This document shows, one piece after another, positions 16,901 to 25,382 of a DNA stretch of 64,000 nucleotides. Below the pieces are notes generated by a model, which saw nothing but the letters and a program-made list of their open reading frames with translations, was not told where the DNA came from and did no database searches. Source of the stretch: Betaproteobacteria bacterium (GTDB lineage: Bacteria; Pseudomonadota; Gammaproteobacteria; Burkholderiales; Eutrophovitaceae); contig CP070643.1 in NCBI GenBank assembly GCA_020354125.1, forward strand, positions 1,692,317 to 1,756,316, read 5' to 3'. The position numbers and the translations under genes are program-made. Numbering within the stretch: the stretch's first letter is position 1; each line of letters begins with the position of its first letter.

Positions 16901-17137
16901 GACGAGGTCCAGGTAGTTAAGGAGCTCTAGCTCGTATGTCTGGTAACCGAGGATTTGTGCCAGCGCCTGGTTGACTTTCAGGAACCTGCCGTCAGGACTG
17001 ATGAGCGCCATACCGGTCGCTGCGTTCTCAAAAACGGCACGTAAGCTTGCCTGTACCGGGGATACGTCGGGTTCCCGGTAGCGGCCGGCGGTCGGCAGGC
17101 GGAGATAGCGCAGGCGTCTTTCGGTACCTGCCCTCAA
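13922..17137 (-). CDS. large cytosolic multi-PAS/GAF sensor histidine kinase
   Basis: The 1071-residue product has, in order, PAS domains (about 30-150, 165-285, 290-410), a GAF domain (about 430-580), two further PAS domains (about 585-700 and 715-830), a coiled coil, HisKA with YSVSHDLRAPLRTIEGFSRI, and HATPase with NLISNACKFT, DNGAGFD and GTGIGLAI. No membrane helix is visible, so it senses intracellular cues such as redox, light or ligands; the ligands cannot be read from sequence. The kinase core resembles phytochrome-type kinases. The start is uncertain: TTG at 17137 follows AAGGAAA, no ATG precedes the first PAS domain in frame, and an out-of-frame ATG lies just upstream. Confidence 0.85.
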   Translation of the reverse strand: MRAGTERRLRYLRLPTAGRYREPDVSPVQASLRAVFENAATGMALISPDGRFLKVNQALAQILGYQTYELELLNYLDLVAMEDEGLVRASYARMMSHEITNDVAEVRVQRKTGEQAWLATTQSLVRDETGLAMYFVLTCSDITSNKETQRALELERQRLQLAQRIAHVGNFERTLSGDGIWNSDEENRIFGLPQNHQGMTFKEFLDNVCPEDRATVRTAITALSTGRYDDTLSLDYRIELSRGKVRNLHERIELVRDAKGEPQKLRGVTQDVTERVSAEHATATSERLWREMLDAMDGGVCVLDKDGMVIAANRACEDFFRRDPAPEARSLVTAHVDFIRVFDQSPSDPSAQALIDGVREVLSGRRSRSSLEYLSIQATNRRWMLVHVVGIPSDHGARVLVSFDDITVLKRSQQILGIEKRVLEMLAVDAEVNQILATLCIGLESISNGGLYSVWLVGSDEQHLEIGTAPSLPPDYLAVVRDMAPRKTYGTSPAGMLRGRPVYVENIEQEPRWERVRDVALSQGLRTCWSAPLEDHTGQTLGTMSVFFPDARVSDESEMELLERATHLTEMVLDRSRAKEQTRLVSEVFGSTHDAIMVTDSANLILMVNRAFSEITGFSAKEVIGKTPYLLRRGRHDETFLKSLRAGLKERGYWQGDIWGARKNGERYWARLTYSAVKSSSNRTSHYVATFSDITERREQEQALRDSESMLRLITDNVPALIGYFDQYARCQFANAGLVQLSADSGTSDTPRHLRELIGETTYGALSGSLVSVLAGKPARTEARIGIGAEIRHFDINLVPDGSDNRKINGFYLLASDITDKKRAEEQVRLINATLENRVEERTAQLAVANRELEAFSYSVSHDLRAPLRTIEGFSRIISNRYTEDLDESGRDYLKRIVRATSRMGELIDDMLKLSRISRAEVNTRTVNVSEMCEEVYGDCKARNNCRGTFTVSPGMSIEADPRLLKIVVENLISNACKFTRNTDAPWIEIGPADNAPPGSFYISDNGAGFDMRYADKLFGVFQRLHRETDFEGTGIGLAIVQRIAHLHGWRLAAKGLVGDGAQFTIITQTE

Positions 17138-17635
17138 CGCGATTTCCTTGCAAGCTCAGTCATTTTTCAAGCCATCACGGTAGCCGTTCGGGCGCCCATT
17201 TGTCGATGTTTATCGGGCAATACACACAATATATCAGAAAGTTAAGAACATTACTTACGGTAATTTATTAACTGACGATGCTGGCTTCATCAAGCGCTGC
17301 ATCGGCACGCGACGGGCATTGGGTCTGCCGCTTCCAGTCCTTGAGTTCGCCGTTTCGCGCTGTGCCCGCATGCGTTCAGGCGGTCTCGTCAGGCATGGTT
17401 TGGAAAAGCACAGCGATAAACGCGCCAGCCTTGGTGTGGCCTGACAGTTGTGACTTGCTTTGAGGATCCTGAGCGCACCTAAAGTCGAGACCGCGGCTGC
17501 CGTAGGAAGACCCAGGTGTCAGTAGGGAATGTTGATCGGTGCCGCACATCGAGTTACTGCAGGCGGATCAACAGGGTCACGGGCAATGCGTTTTCGACGC
17601 GTTGCGTACGGCTAATCAGAACGGGGACAGATGCA
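17138..17635. other. divergent intergenic region between kinase and CheY-like gene
   Basis: Short open frames occur but none reads like a protein. The stretch at 17215-17280 is AT-rich (ACACAATATATCAG, TTACTTACGGTAATTTATTA) and is the likely place for the divergent promoters. No operator was recognised. Confidence 0.4.
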
Positions 17636-18106
17636 ATGGCTAAACGAGTTCTAACGGTCGATGACTCGGCAAGCTCCCGCGCCATGGTTTCGTTCACGCT
17701 GCGCCGTGCTGGTTACGAAGTGGTCGAGGCCGAAGACGGCGTCGAGGGCCTGGAACGGGCCACTGAACAACATATCGATCTGGTGTTAACCGACCAGAAC
17801 ATGCCGCGCATGGATGGCCTAACCCTGATCAAATCCTTACGCCAGATGCCAACCTATCGCAAGGCGCCAATTCTGGTGCTGACATCGGAGCCCTGCGACG
17901 ACCTGAAGACGCGGGGGCGCGAAGCCGGCGCAACCGGCTGGATGGTCAAGCCGTTCGACCCGCAGCGGCTACTGACACTGGTCAAGCAGGCCATCGGCTT
18001 AGCTTCGCCGTCCCTTCTGAAGTCGGGTCGCAAACACCACTTGATCGACAATCGCGTATCACCCGCGCATAATGGTTTGGCGGCCGCGCCATTCGCTGTG
18101 CGCTAG
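17636..18106 (+). CDS. CheY-like single-domain response regulator
   Basis: The 156-residue product starts at the ATG at 17636 after GGGGACAG (the frame is open 40 codons further, but that part is not protein-like). The receiver domain has VLTVDDSASSR, phospho-acceptor in LVLTDQNMPRMDG, Thr in ILVLTSE and Lys in MVKPFDP. After residue 122 there is a basic, probably disordered tail of about 30 residues. It could be a CheY-type motility regulator or another part of the adjacent signalling locus. No chemotaxis genes are nearby. It is transcribed away from the large kinase. Confidence 0.75.
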   Translation: MAKRVLTVDDSASSRAMVSFTLRRAGYEVVEAEDGVEGLERATEQHIDLVLTDQNMPRMDGLTLIKSLRQMPTYRKAPILVLTSEPCDDLKTRGREAGATGWMVKPFDPQRLLTLVKQAIGLASPSLLKSGRKHHLIDNRVSPAHNGLAAAPFAVR

Positions 18107-18172
18107 ATCTGATTTCCGGCGGCTGCTCCGACGATAGACAACGGACTCAACGGTGCGCGAGAGATGCTCGGG

Positions 18173-18178
18173 TATAAT
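18173..18178 (+). promoter_or_regulatory. possible -10 element for the ccm operon
   Basis: A perfect TATAAT lies 27 bases before the ccmA start. No good -35 sequence is present at 16-18 bases upstream, so the call rests on the -10 and its position. Confidence 0.45.
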
Positions 18179-18204
18179 CCGCCGCTGCTCCCGACCCTCC
18201 CGTC

Positions 18205-18819
18205 ATGCTCGAAGCCAACGAAATCTCTTGTGTTCGCGGCAATCGCAAACTGTTTCGCCACTTGTCATTCGCTGTCAAAGAGGGGACCGCACTGAGAATC
18301 CACGGAGCCAATGGCGCCGGCAAAACCAGTCTGCTGCGCATGATGGCCGGGCTGTCTCCGATCGACGAAGGGCGCGTCACCTGGGGTGGCAGGACGCTGG
18401 CCGAAATCGGCGACGACTATTCACGAGAGCTGGTGTTTGTTGGGCACGCCAATGCGCTCAAGGCGTATCTCACGCCTTGTGAAAACCTGCGACTGGGTTT
18501 GGCGGTTCAGGGTATCGCAGTCAGTGACGGCGCCGTTCGTGACGTGCTGGACGAAGAAGGGTTAACTGGCGTGGCCGACGTGCCAGCGCAAAGGCTCTCG
18601 GCCGGTCAGCAACGCCGGGTCGCGCTGGCGCGCACCAGGTTTGCCGCGTCACGCAAGCTGTGGATTCTTGATGAGCCGTTCAGTTCGCTCGACGACGAGG
18701 CCGTCAGGCGATTTTCGTCGCGCTTGGCGCAGCAGGTGGCAAACGGTGGCGTCGTTGTCTATACGACCCACCAAGACGTGGAGATAGATGCACCCACCAA
18801 CTATCTGGAGCTGGTGTGA
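18205..18819 (+). CDS. ccmA: heme exporter ATP-binding protein CcmA
   Basis: The 204-residue ABC ATPase has a Walker A motif (GANGAGKTSLLRM), a signature motif (LSAGQQRRVALAR) and Walker B (LWILDEPFSSLD). CcmA works with CcmB, CcmC and CcmD to release the heme-loaded chaperone CcmE during periplasmic cytochrome c maturation. It is the first gene of a complete ccmABCDEFGHI operon and overlaps ccmB by 4 bases. The length is normal for the family. Confidence 0.93.
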   Translation: MLEANEISCVRGNRKLFRHLSFAVKEGTALRIHGANGAGKTSLLRMMAGLSPIDEGRVTWGGRTLAEIGDDYSRELVFVGHANALKAYLTPCENLRLGLAVQGIAVSDGAVRDVLDEEGLTGVADVPAQRLSAGQQRRVALARTRFAASRKLWILDEPFSSLDDEAVRRFSSRLAQQVANGGVVVYTTHQDVEIDAPTNYLELV

Positions 18820-19496
18820 CCGCCGGACTGCGGCAGGCGCTGGCAGCGGTCACTTGGCGCGACCTGCTATTGGCCGTTCGTTTGCGCACCGACGTACTGA
18901 CCATCGTCTTCTTTTTCGCGATCGTGGTCAGTTTGTTCCCCTTGGGTGTTGGTGCCGATCCGGTACTATTGCGTGCGCTCGGCCCCGGGGTGGTTTGGGT
19001 CGCGGCGCTGCTCGCTTCGATGCTGGCACTGGGGCGCTTGTTTGCCGACGATTTCGCAGACGGCACGCTCGAGCAGCTTGTTCTGGCAGGCGAACCATTG
19101 CCGTTGCTGGCCCTGGCAAAAGTATTCGCACACTGGCTGGCGACCGGACTACCGTTGGTTTTGCTCTCGCCTTTGCTTGGACTGGAGTTCGGACTCGACG
19201 CCGCGGGCTTGTGGGTTCTGGCTACGTCGCTCGCAATCGGTACGCCGGTGCTGTCGCTGATCGGTGCAATCGGAGCGGCGCTCACGCTTGGCGTTCGCGG
19301 TGGGGGCGCGCTGACTGCACTGCTGGTGCTACCGTTGTACGTGCCGGCGTTGATTTTTGGAGCGGGCGCCGTGGTGGCGGCAGGGCAGAATATGCAGTTT
19401 GGTGGCCACCTGTCAGTGCTCGGCGCGATGCTTTTTGCCGCGATTGCGCTGGCACCGTGGGCTATTTCAGCGGCGCTACGGATCGCCTTGGAATGA
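18816..19496 (+). CDS. ccmB: heme exporter membrane protein CcmB
   Basis: The 226-residue hydrophobic protein has about six membrane helices and the CcmB hallmarks TWRDLLLAVR near the start and FADDFADGTLEQLVLAGEPL after the second helix. It is the permease partner of CcmA in the inner membrane. It starts inside the ccmA stop region (GTGTGACC, 4-base overlap). About 80 bases separate it from ccmC; this gap has repeated TTGAATGAA words but no gene. Confidence 0.92.
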   Translation: MTAGLRQALAAVTWRDLLLAVRLRTDVLTIVFFFAIVVSLFPLGVGADPVLLRALGPGVVWVAALLASMLALGRLFADDFADGTLEQLVLAGEPLPLLALAKVFAHWLATGLPLVLLSPLLGLEFGLDAAGLWVLATSLAIGTPVLSLIGAIGAALTLGVRGGGALTALLVLPLYVPALIFGAGAVVAAGQNMQFGGHLSVLGAMLFAAIALAPWAISAALRIALE

Positions 19497-19577
19497 ACTA
19501 GCACTTGAATGAATTGGCAATTGAATGAAAGCTAGAACTTATTTGCTTGTTGAGCTTGATTATTTGATTCGATACAA

Positions 19578-20306
19578 ATGGCTCTGAATATCTGGAAGTA
19601 CGCTTCGCCACAGACGTTCTTTCCGCTTGCCGGCAGAATGATCCCGGTGTTCACGGTACTGGCAATCGTGTTCGCGGTGGTCGGGCTGTACATCGGTTTC
19701 TTTGTTGCGCCGACCGATTTTCAGCAAGGTGAGGTCTACCGCATCATTTTCATCCATGTGCCGGCAGCATGGATGTCGATGTTCATCTATCTGGTGATGG
19801 CGTTCTGGGCGGGTGTCGGGCTGACCTTCAACACGCGACTGTCTTCGATGATGGCGCACGCGCTGGCGCCAACCGGCGCGCTGATGACCTTTATTGCATT
19901 GTGGACTGGTTCGCTGTGGGGTAAGCCGACCTGGGGTACCTGGTGGGTGTGGGACGCACGCCTGACATCGGAACTGATTCTGTTGTTTCTGTACGTTGGC
20001 TATATGGCACTTGCCGCAGCCATTGATGACGTGCGGCGCGCCGACAAGGCTTCGGCGGTCCTGGCGTTGGTCGGCGTTGTCAATGTGCCGATCATCTATT
20101 TTTCAGTACAGTGGTGGAACACGCTGCACCAGGGTGCTTCTGTCAACCTGACACGGGCGCCAAGCATGGCGGCCAGTATGCTCACCGGTATGTTGCTCAT
20201 GGCACTGGCGTTCTGGATGTATTCCATTGCCGTCTCGCTGCTCAGAGTGCGGGCCATCATCAGGGAAAGGGAACGTGACGCAGCTTGGTTGCAGGACTCC
20301 GCTTGA
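19578..20306 (+). CDS. ccmC: heme handling protein CcmC
   Basis: The 242-residue integral membrane protein has six helices and the tryptophan-rich heme-binding segment WGKPTWGTWWVWDARLTSEL, with flanking conserved His residues (in HVPAAWMS and in TLHQGAS). CcmC presents heme to CcmE at the outer face of the inner membrane. The ATG at 19578 has only a weak ribosome-binding site. It is followed by ccmD after 66 bases. Confidence 0.94.
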   Translation: MALNIWKYASPQTFFPLAGRMIPVFTVLAIVFAVVGLYIGFFVAPTDFQQGEVYRIIFIHVPAAWMSMFIYLVMAFWAGVGLTFNTRLSSMMAHALAPTGALMTFIALWTGSLWGKPTWGTWWVWDARLTSELILLFLYVGYMALAAAIDDVRRADKASAVLALVGVVNVPIIYFSVQWWNTLHQGASVNLTRAPSMAASMLTGMLLMALAFWMYSIAVSLLRVRAIIRERERDAAWLQDSA

Positions 20307-20372
20307 CGGCGAAAGCACCAGGAAGCAGGTTACTGTGATTCATGATTAGAAAACGATTACGCGGGTGTGGTG

Positions 20373-20555
20373 ATGCATTGGGGTAGCGTATCCGAGTTTT
20401 TTGCGATGGGCGGCTACGGGCTATACGTCTGGGGTTCGTATGGCGTGACGGCGCTGGTGTTGTTTATGGAGGTCGTTCTGGTCAGGCGACGGGCAAGAAC
20501 TCCGACCGGAATCGCTGGTCATACAGGCGATTACCCTACCGGAACTGAAAAATGA
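20373..20555 (+). CDS. ccmD: heme exporter protein CcmD
   Basis: The 60-residue protein has a single membrane helix ([19 protein letters not shown]) after the typical [16 protein letters not shown] stretch, with a basic cytoplasmic tail. CcmD stabilises the CcmABC complex and helps release holo-CcmE. Starts are ambiguous between GTG 20367, GTG 20370 and ATG 20373; I use the ATG. Its stop overlaps the ccmE start by 4 bases. Confidence 0.9.
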   Translation: MHWGSVSEFFAMGGYGLYVWGSYGVTALVLFMEVVLVRRRARTPTGIAGHTGDYPTGTEK

Positions 20556-21040
20556 AGTCGCGCCACAAGCGTCTTGCAATGATTGCGGGCGGTATCGCCG
20601 CGCTGGGGATTGCTTCGGCCCTGGTGCTGAATGCGTTCCGTAGCAATCTCGTCTTCTTCTTTACACCAAGTGAGATCGTCGCCAATGAGGCGCCGGTCGG
20701 ACGCAGCTTCCGGGTAGGCGGGATGGTCGTCGATGGCAGCGTCAAGAGACAGCCTGACGGTGTGTCTGTGCGTTTCGTGGTGACCGACACGGCGCAGTCA
20801 ATACCGGTCGTGTACTCGGGCATTCTTCCCGATCTGTTCCGCGAGGGTAAGGGGGTGGTGGCTCAGGGAAAACTCGGCCAGGATGGCGTGTTTCAGGCCG
20901 AGCAGGTCCTGGCCAAGCATGACGAGAATTACATGCCGCCCGAGGCTGCCGAGGCGGTCGAGCGGGCCAACAAGGCAATGCGTGAAGCGCACCGCTCGGC
21001 TGTAAGTGGATCTGCCGAACAGGGGGCTCGCAGCGAATGA
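20552..21040 (+). CDS. ccmE: cytochrome c-type biogenesis heme chaperone CcmE
   Basis: The 162-residue protein has an N-terminal membrane anchor, an OB-fold domain ([36 protein letters not shown]) and the covalent heme-binding His in [12 protein letters not shown]. It carries heme from CcmC to CcmF on the periplasmic side. The C-terminal tail after the motif is short and charged, as usual. It is followed by ccmF after 74 bases. Confidence 0.95.
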   Translation: MKSRHKRLAMIAGGIAALGIASALVLNAFRSNLVFFFTPSEIVANEAPVGRSFRVGGMVVDGSVKRQPDGVSVRFVVTDTAQSIPVVYSGILPDLFREGKGVVAQGKLGQDGVFQAEQVLAKHDENYMPPEAAEAVERANKAMREAHRSAVSGSAEQGARSE

Positions 21041-21114
21041 CATCTGGATTGCCCAGCGCAACAGCAACATGTGTCGGCAAGGCAACTTGGGCTCCAAGTT
21101 CGAGGAACTGACAC

Positions 21115-23103
21115 ATGATCCCTGAGTTGGGCCACTTCGCAGTCATCGTTGCGCTGATGGTTTCCATCACGCAGTCGTTCTTTGCGCTGGCGGGTGCGGC
21201 ACGTGGAAACCGGCTTTGGATGAGTATCGCGCGTCCAGCTGCGCATGTGCAGTTCGCCCTGGTGGCCCTGGCGTTTGGCTGTCTTGCCTATGCCTTCCTG
21301 AGCAATGATTTCTCGGTTCTCAACGTCGCTTCGAACTCCAACTCGCAGCTCCCATGGTTTTATCGCCTGGCCGCTACCTGGGGCAGCCATGAGGGTTCGC
21401 TATTGCTTTGGGTTTTGATGCTGTCAGGTTGGATGTCTGCCGTTGCACTTTTCAGCCGACAAGTGCCAACAGACATGGTGGCACGCATTCTCGGCGTCAT
21501 GGCACTGGTGTCGATCGGATTCTTTTTGTTCATGCTGCTGACTTCGAACCCGTTCGACCGGCTGTTGCCACCGGCTGCCGACGGGCGCGATTTGAATCCG
21601 CTACTGCAGGATCCCGGCATGGTGATTCATCCGCCGATGCTCTATATGGGTTATGTCGGGTTTTCTGTGGTGTTTGCTTTCGCTATTGCGGCATTGTTGA
21701 GCGGACGACTCGACTCGGCGTGGGCACGTTGGTCGCGTCCTTGGACCACGGTCGCCTGGATCTTTCTGACTATCGGCATTGCGCTCGGCAGCTGGTGGGC
21801 TTACTACGAACTGGGTTGGGGTGGCTGGTGGTTCTGGGACCCGGTGGAGAATGCCTCCTTCATGCCATGGTTGTGCGGCACGGCCTTGATGCATTCGCTC
21901 GCCGTTACCGAGAAGCGCGGCGGATTCAAAATCTGGACTGTTCTATTGGCGATCCTTACCTTCTCGCTCTCCCTGCTTGGCACCTTCTTGGTTCGATCAG
22001 GTGTTCTGACATCGGTGCACGCGTTTGCCACCGATCCCGCCCGCGGTGTCTTCATCCTCGGTTTCCTGGTCGTTGTCGTTGGTGCGTCGCTGGTGCTGTT
22101 TGCGTGGCGGGCACCACGCGTCGGTCTCGGCGGGCAGTTTGACCTGGTTTCACGAGAATCGGCGTTGTTGGCGAACAACGTCTTGTTGCTGGTAGCAGCT
22201 GGCTCCGTATTGCTCGGCACTTTGTATCCATTGTTTCTCGATGCACTCGGGCTCGGAAAGATTTCGGTCGGACCGCCTTACTTTGAAGCGGTGTTCGTGC
22301 CCTTGATGGCACCAGCCATGTTCCTGATGGGGATCGGCCCGCTGGCGCGTTGGAAAAAAGCATCGTTACCCGATCTCGCGGTGCGACTGAAATGGGCGTT
22401 CGGTGTTGCACTGGTGAGCGCTGCCGTGCTGCCACTGACGATGGGCCGCTGGTCGGTAATGGTTGCTTTTGGTTTGCTACTCGCCGTGTGGATTGTTGCG
22501 TCGGGCGTGGTCAATCTGCTCGAGCGATTGCAGCAGCTGGCTGCGACCAGTGGAGGCAGCCCGGTGAGCTACCTGAAAAAACTGCCGCGCGGCTATTACG
22601 GAATGCTGTTGGCGCACACTGGGGTGGCGGTGTTCATTGTCGGTGTGACACTGGTCAATGGTTACGAAACCGAGAAGGATGTCGTCATGGCTCCGGGCAA
22701 CACCGTGTCAATCGGTGATTACACAATGCGGCTCGAACGTTTCGAAGACATTGTTGGCCCGAATTACACTGGTATCAGAGGCGTGGTGACGGTCCTGAAG
22801 AATGGCCGCGAGCAAAACATACTTTTCCCGGAGAAGCGCCTTTACTCGGTGCAACAGATGCCAATGACCGAAGCCGCCATCGACACCGGTTTTACGCGCG
22901 ATCTCTATGTCTCGCTCGGCGAAGCGGTCGAGGGTGGTGCCTGGATCGTCCGCGTCTACCACAAACCGTTTGTTGACTGGATCTGGGGTGGCGCTTTTCT
23001 GATGGCCATGGGCGGCCTTGTGGCGGTCAGCGATCGACGCTACCGGCTGGCGCGTGCGGCGCGTCGCCAGAGCGCAGACGCCAAAGCAACCGTTGCGGCA
23101 TGA
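21115..23103 (+). CDS. ccmF: heme lyase subunit CcmF
   Basis: The 662-residue protein has about 15 membrane helices and the WWD domain GWGGWWFWDPVENASFMPW, with conserved His residues in the periplasmic loops. CcmF joins heme from CcmE to apocytochrome c, together with CcmH and CcmI. The C-terminal periplasmic domain (about 520-620) and last helix are complete. The length is normal. The start at ATG 21115 is followed by a first membrane segment, as expected. Confidence 0.95.
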   Translation: MIPELGHFAVIVALMVSITQSFFALAGAARGNRLWMSIARPAAHVQFALVALAFGCLAYAFLSNDFSVLNVASNSNSQLPWFYRLAATWGSHEGSLLLWVLMLSGWMSAVALFSRQVPTDMVARILGVMALVSIGFFLFMLLTSNPFDRLLPPAADGRDLNPLLQDPGMVIHPPMLYMGYVGFSVVFAFAIAALLSGRLDSAWARWSRPWTTVAWIFLTIGIALGSWWAYYELGWGGWWFWDPVENASFMPWLCGTALMHSLAVTEKRGGFKIWTVLLAILTFSLSLLGTFLVRSGVLTSVHAFATDPARGVFILGFLVVVVGASLVLFAWRAPRVGLGGQFDLVSRESALLANNVLLLVAAGSVLLGTLYPLFLDALGLGKISVGPPYFEAVFVPLMAPAMFLMGIGPLARWKKASLPDLAVRLKWAFGVALVSAAVLPLTMGRWSVMVAFGLLLAVWIVASGVVNLLERLQQLAATSGGSPVSYLKKLPRGYYGMLLAHTGVAVFIVGVTLVNGYETEKDVVMAPGNTVSIGDYTMRLERFEDIVGPNYTGIRGVVTVLKNGREQNILFPEKRLYSVQQMPMTEAAIDTGFTRDLYVSLGEAVEGGAWIVRVYHKPFVDWIWGGAFLMAMGGLVAVSDRRYRLARAARRQSADAKATVAA

Positions 23104-23153
23104 ACCGATCGCTTCGCCGGCCGGTTTGTTTGTTGTCCATACGCTGATTGCCG

Positions 23154-23678
23154 ATGACGAGATTTCTGATACCGCTGTTGGTGTTCGTGCTGATCGCTGT
23201 ATTTCTCTGGATCGGCCTTTCACTGAATCCGCGGGAAGTCCCATCGCCATTGATTGATAAACCGGCACCGGCCTTCGAGCTCCCGCAACTGCGCGAGCCG
23301 GGTGGGGTGATCCGGACCGCCGATCTGAACGGACAAGTCTGGTTGCTGAATGTGTTCGCCTCGTGGTGCACGCCGTGCCTGGAAGAGCATCCGCACCTGG
23401 TGGCGTTGGCAGAGAGAGGTCTTGTCCCAATTTATGGGCTGAATTACAAGGACGGGCGGGAAGCGGCCCTCAAATGGCTCGACCGTCATGGTGATCCATA
23501 CACGCGCATAGTGGTCGACCGTGAAGGACGGACCGGTATCGAGTACGGCGTTTATGGAGTGCCCGAGACGTTCGTAATAGACAAGTCCGGGGTAATTCGC
23601 TTCAAGCATATCGGGCCGTTGACGCCGGAAGTGCTCGCGGAAGAAATCATGCCGCTGGTCGGGAGGTTGCAGCAATGA
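23154..23678 (+). CDS. ccmG: thiol:disulfide interchange protein CcmG/DsbE
   Basis: The 174-residue thioredoxin-like protein is anchored by an N-terminal helix (FLIPLLVFVLIAVFLWIGL) and has the active site ASWCTPCLEEHP and the cis-Pro region YGVPETFVID. It reduces the CxxCH cysteines of apocytochrome c, usually with CcmH. I use the ATG at 23154; TTG 23148 is in frame just upstream. It overlaps ccmH by 4 bases. Confidence 0.92.
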   Translation: MTRFLIPLLVFVLIAVFLWIGLSLNPREVPSPLIDKPAPAFELPQLREPGGVIRTADLNGQVWLLNVFASWCTPCLEEHPHLVALAERGLVPIYGLNYKDGREAALKWLDRHGDPYTRIVVDREGRTGIEYGVYGVPETFVIDKSGVIRFKHIGPLTPEVLAEEIMPLVGRLQQ

Positions 23679-24142
23679 TGCGCGTCTTCACAGGCGTTTT
23701 GCTGGCCGCCGCTATATCAGTCTGTCTCGCTCAGGAGGCGCCGCCGGCCGCCGAAGATCCGGTGCTCGAAAAGCGGGTGCTGACACTAAGCGAAGAGCTG
23801 CGTTGTTTGGTTTGCCAGAACCAGTCGCTGGCTGATTCTAATGCCGACCTTGCAGTCGACTTGCGCAATCAGGTGCGGGAAATGATGCAGCAAGGAAAAT
23901 CCGACGAGCAGATACGTGAGTTCATGGTCGCGCGCTACGGTGATTTCGTCTTGTATAACCCGCCGGTGAAAAACGCCACACTGTTGCTGTGGCTGGGTCC
24001 GTTCGTGTTGCTGGTAGCCGCTGGGGCCGCGTTGTTCAGTTATCTGCGCCGCCGCGACCGGCAGCTTCCGGCGCAGGCGCTCACGGAAGAAGAGCGCGCG
24101 CGAGCGCGCGCGCTGTTGGGCGAATCGCGCGAGGAGCGGTGA
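23675..24142 (+). CDS. ccmH: cytochrome c-type biogenesis protein CcmH
   Basis: The 155-residue protein has a signal peptide, the redox motif LRCLVCQNQSLADSNA, and a C-terminal membrane helix (TLLLWLGPFVLLVAAGAALF). It keeps apocytochrome c reduced and is part of the heme lyase complex. This is the short form; the separate ccmI follows, overlapping by one base (TGATG). Confidence 0.93.
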   Translation: MMRVFTGVLLAAAISVCLAQEAPPAAEDPVLEKRVLTLSEELRCLVCQNQSLADSNADLAVDLRNQVREMMQQGKSDEQIREFMVARYGDFVLYNPPVKNATLLLWLGPFVLLVAAGAALFSYLRRRDRQLPAQALTEEERARARALLGESREER

Positions 24143-25356
24143 TGACGGTGTTCGTGGTTTTTGCTGCGCTGCTATTGCTGGCCGCACTAGTGGCGATCTT
24201 GTGGCCGTTGTTGAGAACAAAGGGCTCAGAAGTGACGGTCGAGCGCAGTGATGCCAATCTGCAAGTACTGCGTGATCAGCTAGCCGAACTCGATGCTGAT
24301 CTCCAGAACGGCACTTTGTCGCGGCAGCAGTACGAAAGCGCAAGAGCCGAAATCGAGAGGCGGGTGCTCGACGAGTCGCAAAAAGGATCCGTGGCCGGTC
24401 GAGGCGGTCAGGCTAGCCGCAGATGGCTGGCGCCTGTGTTGATCGGCGTGCTGTTGCCCGTGGTTTCAATTGTCGTGTACACGCGCCTCGGAAATATCGA
24501 CGGTCTCGACGTAGAGGGCTACCTGCAAGAGCAGGCACACAACATTACCGGCGAGGACGTCGAGCGAATGATCCGGCAACTGGAGCAGCACCTCGAAGAA
24601 AATCCCGACGATGTGGAAGGCTGGGCGATGTTGGGGCGGTCGCGCTGGGTGATGCAACAGTTCAACGCCTCGGCGCAGGCATGGCAGCGCGCGGCCGAGC
24701 TGCAGCCGAATGATGCCGACGTATTGACCAACTATGCCGAGGCTGTGGCGATGACTGCGCAGGGCAGACTCGAGGGTGAGCCGGCGCGACTGCTCGAGCG
24801 TGCTTTGAAGACGGACCCGGCGCACCCCAAGGCGCTTGCGCTCAGTGGCAGCGCCGCGTTCGCGCGTAATGATTACAGCGCGGCAATTGGTTATTGGGAG
24901 AAATTGCTGGCGATCAGCTCCGGCGATGAGCAATTGTCAGCCGCGCTCGAGACCGGTATCGCAGAAGCGAAATCACGCCTCGCTCAACGGAGCGAGGGTG
25001 AAGTGCCCGGCCCGGATAGCTTGACAGGCGACGTGATTTTGTCGCCAGAGTTGTCGCAGTCGGTCGATCCCGACGATGTTGTCTTTATTTTCGCCAGGGC
25101 CGCGACAGGACCCGGCATGCCGCTTGCTGTTGCGCGGGTCAAAGTCGATGAGTTGCCGTATCAATTTCGACTTGACGATAGCATGGCGATGATGCCGGAA
25201 CGTAAAATATCCGATTTCGAGCAACTCGTTGTCGGGGCGCGTGTCTCAAAATCAGGCGGGGCGACACGAGCCAGCGGCGACCTCGAAGGGTACAGCGCGA
25301 CGGTGGCAGCCGGTGCCAGCGATGTGCGGGTTGTGATTGACCAGCGTGTTCCGTGA
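24142..25356 (+). CDS. ccmI: c-type cytochrome biogenesis protein CcmI
   Basis: The 404-residue protein has two membrane helices at residues 1-20 and about 95-115 flanking a short coiled-coil loop, then TPR repeats (AWQRAAELQPNDADVLTNYA) and a C-terminal beta domain after about residue 290. CcmI holds the C-terminus of apocytochromes for heme attachment. The start overlaps the ccmH stop. The longer frame from 23989 only shadows ccmH. All nine ccm genes are thus present, in order. Confidence 0.92.
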   Translation: MTVFVVFAALLLLAALVAILWPLLRTKGSEVTVERSDANLQVLRDQLAELDADLQNGTLSRQQYESARAEIERRVLDESQKGSVAGRGGQASRRWLAPVLIGVLLPVVSIVVYTRLGNIDGLDVEGYLQEQAHNITGEDVERMIRQLEQHLEENPDDVEGWAMLGRSRWVMQQFNASAQAWQRAAELQPNDADVLTNYAEAVAMTAQGRLEGEPARLLERALKTDPAHPKALALSGSAAFARNDYSAAIGYWEKLLAISSGDEQLSAALETGIAEAKSRLAQRSEGEVPGPDSLTGDVILSPELSQSVDPDDVVFIFARAATGPGMPLAVARVKVDELPYQFRLDDSMAMMPERKISDFEQLVVGARVSKSGGATRASGDLEGYSATVAAGASDVRVVIDQRVP

Positions 25357-25382
25357 CAGGGGCAACTAACTTGGGAGTATTC

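Noticed and set aside
17278..17463. 61-codon frame in the divergent region
   Set aside because: No ribosome-binding site, no motif, and likely promoter sequence.
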